DNA from: Cymbomonas tetramitiformis
Lineage: Eukaryota; Chlorophyta; Pyramimonadophyceae; Pyramimonadales; Pyramimonadaceae
Assembly: GCA_001247695.2 (NCBI GenBank)
Contig: LGRX02031111.1
Location: forward strand, 1 to 21,533
Reading direction: 5' to 3'
Length of the DNA stretch: 21,533 nt
Shown here: piece after piece, positions 1 through 8,245 of the stretch
Layout: the number at the start of each line of letters is the position of its first letter
Position numbering within the stretch: the stretch's first letter is position 1
The notes under the pieces: generated by a model
Databases searched by the model: none
What the model was told of the DNA's origin: nothing
The model's input: the letters and a program-made list of their open reading frames with translations, nothing else
Program-made: the position numbers and the translations under genes

Positions 1-320
1 GGCCATTTTGCGTGCGCGGGGCTAGAGGATTTCAGTTAGGTATCCGAATCGCGCGTTTGAAGTTCGTGGGACCTTTCAAGGACCATCACGAACTACTTAG
101 TGGAAGAAATGATGAGAAATTTTAATTTGGGTGCTCGCCGGGGGCCAAAATGGCCGTTTCTGGGGCCTGACCAGGCCATTTTCAGGGTTTCAGGGTTTGT
201 GCTACATGTAGGTCAACGATAACATCGAATTTGCAAGCAACCCATGTCCGTTGCATTCCTATGGGGTTTCGCATTATGATTGCAAGCATATTGGACCATT
301 ATAACCCATCAAAGATTAAG
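1..320. other. Left-edge non-coding stretch, 3' flank of the transposase-like gene
   Basis: No coding region is visible. The stretch holds short GGCCATTTT/AAAATGGCC elements (1-9, 147-155, 174-182); the last two form a 9-bp inverted repeat with an 18-nt loop. Two copies of a TTTCAGGG-like octamer follow at about 180-200. It lies immediately downstream of the minus-strand gene ending at 321, so its right part should be the 3' untranslated region of that gene. No AATAAA was seen; the sequence TGTAA overlaps the stop codon. No terminal inverted repeat of a transposon could be matched elsewhere in the window. Confidence 0.4.
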
Positions 321-3312
321 TTACACAAGTGCAGCTAGGATACGTTGATGCTCCGCCTCCGGTACTATCAAGTAGTCCTGCCTGCCTACTTTGCGCTTCC
401 TCAGAGCCACTTCCACACACACTATATGATGTGAGTACGTCAAACATTTTCTGCTATTGTCTACAAAGTACTCCGTGCATGTGCTTTCATCCCTCCATTT
501 CAAAAATCTGCCTTCAACAACGAACTCGCCAGGGGTAGCATGCACTCCTGCCCCTGCACTCCCCCCCACACCCTGTGTGTAGTAGTCGTCTTTGATGCCG
601 TCCGCGTCTAGCACTTGATGCACTCCACCTAGCGCCTTCACCAAATAATATTGGTGGTTCTCATCTCCCCCCGATGAGCGTGCAAAGATGCTTCCTCGTG
701 AAACCTCCACTTGCGCCACGTCGTGCGCCTGCTCCGCTGCACGCATCCTCGTTCGCCGCTCTTCCCCTACCGCCTCCGCCACCATCGTGAAAGGCACCCA
801 TTCATCCACATGACTCTTATAATGGCACCCTTCACTATCCGGTTGCGGGTGCTCACATTGTGCGTAGCAATAATCGCAATAACATGGACGATCACGCTTC
901 AACCCAACCATTAGGCCAACTCCCGCCCGCACCGAGTGCAACGCCAAAGTGCCATCCACCGTCTTGAAGCCCTGGCCCGACTCGTCGCCATCGCCATCCT
1001 CCACCAAAAAGAAGAACCGCTGCCCAAATGCCGAGCGCCGGTTGGATCCTTGGTCCTTCGCAAACTGCAATCTCTCCACGCAGAATTCATACAAATCCCT
1101 TGCATTCAATATCTTTCCATACCACTTATCCGTTGTTGCCATTACCGCCAAACTAGCCTCATGCTTCACCGCAACTCCCATTGCATCTTGCTCGCCTCGT
1201 GCGTGGGATGTCTCAAAAAAGTTTCGTTGGCACGGTATGCCAAGCCCTCGTACCCAATCCATCGGGCGCCCGCTCTCCACCACATCCGCAAAGGCCGTGC
1301 CGCATTTGTTCTGCGCCGCACTCCCATCCGCCCACTCGTGAATGAATTTTGGGAGGGGCAAACCTCTTTTCTGAAAGTACTCCTTGACGATGAGCTTACG
1401 CATGTGCTGGATGGCACGGTGGCTATGGGGCATGTCGTTGCCCATAAAGTACAGGTAATCCTTCACAATGATGGGATTCTCCTCCGTGGACTCCACCCCG
1501 TCCACCTCCTTTACCGCATGCCGCCATAGCACGCAGCATAGTAGCGAGGCCTGCTTCACAATCCAATGCAAGGATTGGATTGCCCGTGGAATGTTCAATG
1601 CATGGTTCTCGCTGAAGTCGAAAAGAAGGAGGCAATGGCCCAAGGGCAAATTCTCCTTGCACTTGTTGAACATGTTCATCGTGTGTTGGGCCATAAAGCA
1701 ATGGTATGGATATGGCTTTTAAAAATGGACAGGTTTGCCCACTCACCCCGGCTAGTTCTTTCACCGCCCAGTCCCCATCTGCATCCTTCCGCACGAACTT
1801 GCCCGCGCACGAACACTTCTTGGACTCCCCCGGTACATGCCCCAGCATACACCCTTGTAACTTGGACACGAGCTCCCCTACCGGAGTCTTCTTCTGCACA
1901 AACTGTACTCGGTGTTTGTTCTTCCCGTCGTCGTCGGTTCCCACCACCGCGCTCTCGTAGGTACTCCACTCAACCTGCTGACCGGCCTTTCCTATCTCCG
2001 CCTCGCACAGCTTCAGGTTTCGCAACCCCCCGCAATCCTCGCACGACCCATCCAAGCAAGGCATAGCGTGAAACTCCGCAGGCTCTCCGTCTGCCCCCGT
2101 TGGCTTCGGGCACAACAACGACGCTACAAACTTTGACGTCGACGAGCCAACCTCGCACCGCCCGCAGACCTTGTCCGGGAACGCCTCTGTCGGCTTTCGA
2201 TTGGATAGAACTGCCCTCTGCCCCCCTAGCAGAGGGCAACACGTCCTATCCTCGCACTCGCACTTAGAGTGCAATACCTCGTGCGCACGGTTGTATGCTG
2301 TCAATGCCAACCGGAAGTCCTCGTGATATCTGCAGCAGCAGGATATCGTGTCCCTCCGGGTAAGCCTGCGCACTTCCTTCGGCTTCTTCTGCTCGAAAGT
2401 CCTCAAGCCCACCTTCACATCAGGTTCCTTCTTCTTGAACCTTCTGAACACCTCCAGCTGCGTCATCTCCAGCCACTGCTTTGAGGCCTTTTCAACTCTC
2501 CCGTCTTCACGTCGAACCTGTATGACATCCCTTTTGCAGGTGGACACCCGCGTTATCCCTGGGCTGAGCCAGAAGTCCCTTATTTTCTGCATATGGCTGC
2601 CTGCCAGTTGAATGTCGCGGTCTAGTTTGCAGCGGCTGCTTGCGAGGGAGGCGAAGGCCGCACGTAAGCTGCTCACTATGCCCATACCCACGCGATCCTC
2701 TGGTGCACGCATGCCACCACGCACCGCTGTTTGAATGCCGCTGTCCAACGTTTGCACATAGTTCGCGAGCGCTCCTGGTATCAAATCGTCACGCGCGTTC
2801 TGAAATACCCCCTGCAGCTTCTTGTTCCAGTGACTTTTGCTTCCCCGCGGGATACCGATAGCAGCGGTAGCGCCCGATCCCCCCTCTTCAGGGACCCGAT
2901 CAGGGATATCCACTCGCAAACGCTTCCTCGCGCGAGAGTCCGCCTGACGTCGCCTTGCTGCAGCGCGCCGTTTCGCAACAGTGGATACTGGCGTCGTCCC
3001 AACTGCAGGCGACGCTATACGCGATTCCACAGCGGGCGGTCTAGGGGATGCCACAGCGGGCGCCACAGCGTGCGCCACAGCGGGCGCCACAGGGTGCGCC
3101 ACAGCGGGCGCCACAGGGGGCGCCACAGCGGGCGCCACAGGGGGCGCCACATCCAACCAGTACTTAGCGAAGGCTGTGATGCGTGAAGCAAGTTCCATGC
3201 CACGCTCTACATCTGCTGCATCCACCGGGTACACCTCAGGGAAATCATGCGCCTCTTTGCCAAGGCTTTGCAACAACGGCAGTAAGTCAACTAACACTCG
3301 AAGAGAAGACAT
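321..3312 (-). CDS. DDE-like transposase of the DFSEN family (uncharacterised eukaryotic transposon protein), one frame change
   Basis: The ATG at 3312-3310 opens a frame that runs to about 1725; the protein then continues in the +1 frame to the TAA at 321-323, about 990 residues in all. The order is: a Pro/Ala/Val repeat (3151-3050); a basic segment; a KPKEVRRLTRRDT...CCCRYHE motif; several CxxC pairs including CLDGSCEDC; a CSCAGKFVRKD motif; then the core with FDFSEN (D codon 1617-1619), HEWADGSAAQNK (D codon 1325-1327) and FFETSHARGEQDAMG near 1190-1230. This order is known to me from large repeated proteins in animals and protists whose core reads like an acidic-triad transposase; family members usually have SHGK..CDG where this one has SHARGEQD. 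The C-terminal part has a CYCDYCYAQC zinc cluster. Joining of the two frames is inference: an indel, or a GTGAGT...AAAAG intron of only 31 nt that would restore frame. Confidence 0.72.
3050..3151 (-). repeat. 12-bp minisatellite coding PVAPAVA repeats
   Basis: About eight copies of a 12-bp GC-rich unit of the type gccacagcgggc, with single-base variants. It lies inside the transposase-like gene and encodes alternating Pro/Ala/Val/His residues (VAPPVAPAVAHPVAPAVA). It is probably a flexible linker and length-variable between alleles. Confidence 0.85.
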
Positions 3313-3447
3313 TGTCCCCGCTAGCTGTTGGGTGTGGCCAAAGCCACAGGTGGGAACCTATGCAATTAGTTCCCCCCTTAAAGTCTAAATCAGTTCCATA
3401 CTGCAGTAGTAGGGCGGTCCGCTGCTGTACTCTCTCTGACTTTGTTT

Positions 3448-3630
3448 TTAAAAAAGCAGTTCCCAATTCACACCCCTATAATCGTCCAGGCCCTCTGCTT
3501 CCATCAAGACATCCCAAGCGCAAGGTAGACAAGCGAGCGCGTACTGGTAGTCGGTAATATCGCACAGATAGCAATCAGGTCCAAACCATACGTGCACTCT
3601 TGCTCTCCTATTGCAATAGTCGCACTTCAT
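3448..3630 (-). CDS. 60-residue CxxC zinc-binding protein, hypothetical
   Basis: The ATG at 3630-3628 and TAA at 3448-3450 bound a 60-residue protein. It begins MKCDYCNRRARVHVW, continues with DCYLCD and ACLPCAWD, and ends EGLDDYRGVNWELLF. Three Cys pairs plus an aromatic-rich core look like a compact treble-clef or zinc-ribbon fold, which is unlikely by chance in 60 codons. It lies between the palindrome array and the transposase-like gene on the same strand, and its start is preceded by ACTCTCAA, also found before the divergent gene at 4227. It might instead be a 5' exon of the transposase-like gene or an upstream ORF of its mRNA. No function can be assigned beyond probable zinc binding. 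Confidence 0.5.
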   Translation of the reverse strand: MKCDYCNRRARVHVWFGPDCYLCDITDYQYALACLPCAWDVLMEAEGLDDYRGVNWELLF

Positions 3631-3714
3631 GATACTTGAGAGTTTAAGTCTTTCGAGTTTGCACTTTCGCGTCCGGTGTTATGCCCGTTCAGGTCTAGTT
3701 CACGCATACACGCA

Positions 3715-4083
3715 TCACCGGCCGCGAGATCTAAGCTCCGATGTGACTGGACTGATCTCGCGGCCGGTGAAACTTTTCGGTGTACACATCAGATTATGGT
3801 ATAATTGCGCAAGAAGATGTCACCGGCCGCGAGATCAAAGTCTCCCTGTGACTGGATCGATCTCGCGGCCGGTGAAACTTTTCTTCTTACACATCAGATT
3901 GTGTATAATTTCGCAGAAGATGTCACCGGCCGCGAGATCTAAGCTCCGATGTGACTGGACCGATCTCGCGGCCGGTGAAATTTTTCTTTGTACACATCAG
4001 ATTATGGTATAATTGCGCAAGAAGATGTCACCGGCCGCGAGATCAAAGTCTCCCTGTGACTGGCCTGATCTCGCGGCCAGTGA
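3715..4083. repeat. Array of four 17-bp inverted repeats with 22-nt loops, 104-bp period
   Basis: Arms TCACCGGCCGCGAGATC and its reverse complement occur at 3715-3731/3754-3770, 3820-3836/3859-3875, 3923-3939/3962-3978 and 4028-4044/4067-4083; only the last right arm has one mismatch. Every loop is exactly 22 nt and contains TGTGACTGG. Starts are 105, 103 and 105 bp apart. Loops 1 and 3 match each other and loops 2 and 4 match each other, so the true tandem unit is a 208-bp dimer. Spacers carry ACACATCAGATTATGGTATAAT-like sequence. The array lies between divergent start codons at 3630 and 4227. This layout suits a protein-binding array (transposase or regulator) or a bidirectional control region; the role is inference. 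Confidence 0.93.
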
Positions 4084-4161
4084 AGCGCATGCGCATTTTC
4101 AAAGCTTTGCAAGTTAGTTACAGTACGGTTTGGCGAAAGTGCTCACAAGTTTCTCAGTTTG

Positions 4162-4184
4162 TTTAGTAACACCTAGTTACTAAA
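4162..4184. promoter_or_regulatory. Perfect 9-bp inverted repeat, operator-like
   Basis: TTTAGTAAC and GTTACTAAA flank a 5-nt loop. The element lies seven bases upstream of the TATATA box and 43 bp upstream of the plus-strand start codon. Its position suits a regulator-binding site for the dioxygenase gene; no factor is known to me. Confidence 0.45.
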
Positions 4185-4190
4185 ATCTTC

Positions 4191-4226
4191 TATATACTTA
4201 TACTCTCAATACTTATCGAGAAAAAA
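4191..4226 (+). promoter_or_regulatory. Core promoter and short leader of the zinc finger-dioxygenase gene
   Basis: TATATA at 4191-4196 stands 31 bp before the ATG at 4227. It is followed by ACTCTCAA (about 4203-4210) and an A-rich run directly before the ATG. ACTCTCAA recurs just before the divergent ATG at 3630 on the other strand, which suggests a shared initiator-like element. Confidence 0.5.
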
Positions 4227-7200
4227 ATGGCCAGTCGTGGAAGTCAAGCGTTTTCAATAGCCTCCGGCGCGGAAGCGCAACCCAGGCGGAGCAGGCAATC
4301 TCTGTTCCCCCCTCGCCTAGGATGCGTGGTGCCGGATTGCCCGCACATTGGAAAGGCACCACTGGTCGAAGTGCAGGCGACGAAGTGCACTCTATGCCAG
4401 GGCTTTTTTCACAGGGGTTGCGGCACGGAATCTCCGCAGTACAAAGGGGAATGCAAGCGCTGCGGGGACATTACCCGCGAGCACTGCCTGTTTTGCGGGA
4501 AGGGTGCAGCGCAGGGCGCTCCTGTGGGCCACGCATGCAGAATTTGTAAACGCGGGTTTCACGGCCGTTGCGCGGTTGGCCTCGGGGTGGAGATGGACGA
4601 TATGGCTTCTTGCCATCGGTCCAACTGTAAAGGCCCGTTTCACGGGCTGTACAAAACTGAACCTGCGTTTTTTGACAAGCAGCCCTCCGGCTCATTGGCC
4701 TTGCCAGCACAGGAGGCAGCAGGGGAGGCGATCGCGGCAGCAGGAGGGGAGGCTGCACAGCAGGCGGCAGGGGAGGCGATCGTGGCAGCAGGAGGGGAGG
4801 CAGCGGAGGCAGGAGCGGTCCCCATGCCTATTTCCTTTTCATGCCTTTTAATGACGAGAGGAGAAGGGGAGGCGTCAGAGGAGGAAGCACAGGAGGCAGC
4901 ACAGCAGGCAGCAGGGGAGGCGCATGCGGCAGCAGGAGGGGAGGCTGCACAGGTGCCAGCACCTGTGCAGGCAGCAGGGGAGGCGCATGCGGCAGCAGGA
5001 GGGGAGGCTGCACAGAAGCCAGCACAGCAGGCAGCAGGGGAGGCGCTCGCGGCAGCAGGAGGGGAGGCTGCACAGGAGCCAGCACCTGTGCAGGCAGCAG
5101 GGGAGGCGCATGCGGCAGCAGGAGGGGAGGCTGCACAGAGCCAGCACCTGTGCAGGCAGCAGGGGAGGCGATCGCGGCAGCAGGAGGGGAGGCTGCACAG
5201 GAGCCAGCACCTGTGCAGGCAGCAGGGGAGGCGATCGCGGCAGCAGGAGGGGAGGCTGCACAGGAGCCAGCACCTGTGCAGGCAGCAGGGGAGGCGATCG
5301 CGGCAGCAGGAGGGGAGGCTGCACAGGAGCCAGCACCTGTGCAGGCAGCAGGGGAGGCGATCGCGGCAGCAGGAGGGGAGGCTGCACAGGTGCCAGCACA
5401 GCAGGCAGCAGGGGAGGCGATCGCGGCAGCAGGAGGGGAGGCTGCACAGGTGCCAGCAGGGGAGGCGATGAAGGCAGGACCTGCAGAGGAGCCTGGGGAG
5501 GAGGATCCTGCTTCGAGGGTACAGCCTTCCCTGCTGTACCCTCCTGATTGGCAAGCGCAGCTGGAAAGAGCCGGCTATTTCGTCGCTTATATGCAAGATG
5601 AAGCGGACCTGGACAGCCTGCACGAGGAGTTTCACAAAGGGTACCAGACGAAAAAAGTGCGGCAGAACTTCATGGAGTGCAAGGAGAAAGGGGTGAAGGT
5701 TCACTCGACACCGGACGATTACCGGTTCATTGTCGACGTGGAGGAGAAGACAGGGTTGATGAATCGGTTGGAGGCGTTGGGGGGGGATGTGCTGGGAAAG
5801 CTGGGGGAGGTGGATAGCAGGGACTTAGAAATGCGCTCTGGAATGATGGCACGGACATGCCTTATGACGCACTGCGGAGCGGAGCGGCAAGGGAGGCACT
5901 ACGACGAGGGGGAGTACGGAGTGCTCACGGTGTACACGGAGGAGTATCAGTTTGTGGTGTACCCTGGGTCGCACAAGGTGAAGGTGGGGGAATCCCATGA
6001 GGGCAGGGGGTTGGCGGGGGTAACACTCTTCTTGAATGCGAGGAGTGTGGTGGTGTTTCATGGGAGGTTGGTGCATTGCGGGGCGGAGTTCAAGCACACG
6101 GGGTGGCCGCGCTGGTCCGTACACTTTTACATCGACTTGGTGGGAGCGAACCCGCCGGAGAACGTGACGTTTCCGGTACGGGCCTTGTCCGCTCCGCTCT
6201 CGCGGATACAGGCCTTGGACTCACGACAGCTGCTGCCTAATCCGCCGATGACAAAATATTATTTTAGAGCTTTGTATGAGGAGATCAACTACTGCGTGGC
6301 GATAAATTGTAATTCTCCCACGATCGCCTGGACCCTCCACGAGAAGGTGAGCCTGCAGAATAGTCTTCGGGGGGATATGGCGTTTGGGAGGGTGGTGACG
6401 CACGAGAAGCACCCGAGCAAGTGCTGGATTGCGGGCCCCGCGGTGAAACCTGGGAAACCGCAGAACGGGGTGGGTTGCTGGGTGTATGGGCCGTGGAGTC
6501 GGGAGGGGGCGGAGTCAGGAAAGCGTCGTTTGGTGCTGTTCCGAGTGAGCAGCCTCACGGCTAAAGGCGGAAAAAGGTTGCAAATTATGATCGAGGAGGA
6601 GGCAAGGAAGGAGGCTGCTGATCTTCTGCTGGAAGCCTGCAAGTGCTTTCAGGAGGCGCACAAGGCGGGCACTTTTGAGCAGGTCGCCAGCTTCAATCAC
6701 CACTGGAAGAAAGAAGAAGACTTTCTGGCTGGTGAGCTGAAGCCGGTGTATGGGGGGCCAGCGGATGCTGTCCCGAAAACAGGTGCAGCGGCGGAGGCCA
6801 AGAATGCGGCCAGAAAGCGGGAGGAGGTGGCGAGGCAGCAGGCGGCGGCGAAGGAGGCAGCCACAAAGAAGGCTGCAGCGACCAGGAAAGCAGCAGCGGA
6901 GGCAGCCAAGGTTGCAGCGAAGAAGGCAGAGCAGCAGGCGAAGGCAAAGGCAGCAGCGGAGGCAAAGGCAGCAGCGGCGGCTGCTCAGAAGAAGGCAGCA
7001 GCAGCTGCTGCTGAGAAGGCAGCGAAGGAGGCAGCAGCTGCTGCTGCTGCTCAGAAGGCAGGGAAGAAGGCCAAGGCAGGGAAGGTGGCAGGGACGAAGA
7101 GGAGTGCGGATGAGGCAGCGGCAACTACCACGAGAACCAGATCCAAGCGGCAGGTTGGTCCCCGTGGGGTTCCGGTGGGGTCGCAAGAGACCTTGCCAAC

Positions 7201-7675
7201 ACCCATTGCTACTGCTACGGAGGAGGCAGGGTGGGAGGAGGATATGTTTTCTCCGTTGGAGCCCCTGAATCTGTGGCAAGGCACGCCATCGGAGGAAACC
7301 AGGTCGGTGGACGGGGTGAGCGTCGGCAGGGAGGAGGGGGCGGCAGGCCTGATGGAACTGGTGTCACAGGCGGAGGTCGTGACACCAAGTCAGGAAATAC
7401 TGCGGGAGATCGCTGACGTGAAAGCAAAGCTGCAACTTGCTAAACTGAAGCGAGAGTTGGCAGAGCTAGAAACACAGCCTGAACCCGAACCACCTGTCGT
7501 CGCCCATGCGAAACCCGCCGAATCCGCGGCGACGATTGCTGCCGAATCCGCGCCGACGGTTGCTGCCGAGACACCGCCGCCGATTGCTGCCGATACTGCG
7601 CCGCCGGTAGCGTCTGAGCCTCCCGTGGCTGGTATGGGCTTTGGCGTGGCTCCGATGCCGGTGGCGTCACACTGA
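4227..7675 (+). CDS. PHD-like zinc finger / 2-oxoglutarate-Fe(II) dioxygenase protein, with one-base frameshift in repeat array
   Basis: The ATG at 4227 follows a TATA box; the stop is TGA at 7673-7675. The N-terminal part (to about residue 145) has two PHD-like clusters, CTLCQGFFHRGC and CRICKRGFHGRC. A 21-residue array (AAGEAIAAAGGEAAQEPAPVQ) follows to about 5470. Next comes a dioxygenase-like domain: RHYDEGEYGVLT (HxD, codons 5897-5905), a beta-rich stretch with VYPGSHKV, LVHCGAEF (distal His 6074-6076) and PRWSVHFYID (Arg 6110-6112). These are the Fe(II) and 2OG ligands expected of the fold. The tail is a Lys/Ala helix (about 6780-7110), a KRSADE...RTRSKRQ basic patch and a short coiled coil (LQLAKLKRELAELE). 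A missing G near 5138 puts the N-terminal part and the dioxygenase in different frames: pseudogene, assembly error or recoding. Histone-tail reading plus nucleic acid or protein oxidation is a reasonable guess only. Confidence 0.75.
4709..5470 (+). repeat. Tandem array of 63-bp (and shorter) units coding AAGEAxAAAGGEAAQ repeats
   Basis: The later units repeat with an exact 63-bp period (21 residues; phase markers at 5169, 5232, 5295, 5358). Earlier units are shorter and differ in one codon (GATCGC, GCATGC or GCTCGC core). Non-repeated coding sequence interrupts the array at about 4810-4890. The unit at 5131-5140 reads ctgcacagag where the others read ctgcacaggag, a one-base loss. The array lacks stop codons in several frames on both strands, so long shadow frames appear there. 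Confidence 0.92.
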
Positions 7676-7677
7676 GA

Positions 7678-7683
7678 AATAAA
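7678..7683 (+). terminator. AATAAA polyadenylation signal
   Basis: AATAAA begins two bases after the TGA of the zinc finger-dioxygenase gene. The hexamer is the standard eukaryotic poly(A) signal, and the position suits a very short 3' untranslated region. The hairpin at 7693-7752 follows directly. Confidence 0.5.
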
Positions 7684-7692
7684 CGTGGTAAA

Positions 7693-7752
7693 ATGGTGGT
7701 AAAATGTGGTAAACCGGTGGTAAATTGTGGTAAATTGGTGTTTTACCACCAT
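7693..7752. repeat. 12-bp inverted repeat within a GGTAAA-rich run
   Basis: ATGGTGGTAAAA at 7693-7704 is matched perfectly by TTTTACCACCAT at 7741-7752 around a 36-nt loop. The loop itself holds three more GGTAAA copies. It could form a hairpin at the transcript end or be clustered binding sites. Confidence 0.8.
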
Positions 7753-7904
7753 TACACTAATAGTGGCGATATAAATCCCGTGGGTAATTTCCTATTGGTA
7801 ACGTGGCACTTTCTAACACGATTTTACCACATTTACTTATAGCGCGGTAATTATATATTATTGTTTACCATTGCTGTATATAATTTACCATGGTACCCCC
7901 CTAC

Positions 7905-7997
7905 GACCGGTAAATTGACCCCCAATGGTAAAATTACCACATATGACCGGTAAATTGACCCCCAATGGTAAAATTACCACATGTGACCGGTAAATTT
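7905..7997. repeat. 40-bp tandem repeat with GACCGGTAAATT motif
   Basis: GACCGGTAAATT starts at 7905, 7945 and 7985, giving two full 40-bp units and a partial third. Each full unit also contains AATGGTAAAATTACCACAT. The two full units are nearly identical, so the duplication is recent. Confidence 0.9.
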
Positions 7998-8020
7998 GCC
8001 ACGGTATGACCACGGTTGGA

Positions 8021-8086
8021 CACGTGGCAGGCAGGATGCACTGTGATACGGACACGTGTGCAAGATTAGTGCACGTGGCAAGCAGG
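8021..8086. repeat. Duplicated CACGTGGCA(G/A)GCAGG with three CACGTG boxes
   Basis: CACGTG occurs at 8021-8026, 8053-8058 and 8072-8077. The 15-bp word CACGTGGCAGGCAGG (8021) recurs at 8072 with one change. CACGTG is a common basic-helix-loop-helix or bZIP target in algae and plants; a role here is not shown. Confidence 0.6.
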
Positions 8087-8245
8087 CATGGTATGTTACA
8101 TAACTGTTACCAGATATGCTAGGTAGGTAAGTATGTGGCTTTGCAAGTCCCAGCCGCGTCCTGGGCTTTGCAAGTAAGGTCACACTAGAAGCAATAAGGA
8201 GAGAGGAAGGAAGGACGCATGCTGCTGGTTTCTAGCTTGCCGTTG

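Larger units (their letters stand above)
7676..8245. other. AT-rich spacer between convergent genes, rich in GGTAAA/TTTACC motifs
   Basis: No gene is visible. The first 320 bp are AT-rich, unlike the GC-rich flanks, and contain about a dozen GGTAAA or TTTACC words in both orientations. The rest (about 8000-8245) is mixed and carries three CACGTG boxes and a duplicated GGCTTTGCAAGT (8138-8149, 8164-8175). The spacer separates the 3' ends of the plus-strand dioxygenase gene and the minus-strand Tnp2 gene, so it contains both 3' untranslated regions and perhaps the border between two mobile elements. Confidence 0.7.

Noticed and set aside
180..200. Two TTTCAGGG copies resembling plant-type telomere repeats
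   Set aside because: Only two imperfect copies, not an array.
936..1529. Plus-strand open frame opposite the transposase-like core
   Set aside because: Antisense of conserved DFSEN/DGS coding sequence and without recognisable features.
1720..1735. T TTA AAA slippery heptamer as programmed -1 frameshift
   Set aside because: The next coding frame is +1 relative to the upstream frame, so a -1 shift does not reach it.
4640..5704. Long antisense and alternate-frame open frames over the 63-bp array
   Set aside because: The repeat lacks stops in several frames on both strands; the Leu/Pro/Cys-rich translations have no domain and only the plus-strand frame continues into recognisable zinc fingers and oxygenase.
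7752..7766. CACTA-A-TAGTG palindrome as possible transposon ends
   Set aside because: The orientation gives an element of zero length and the words overlap; an 11-bp palindrome can occur by chance in an AT-rich stretch. No matching second end was seen.
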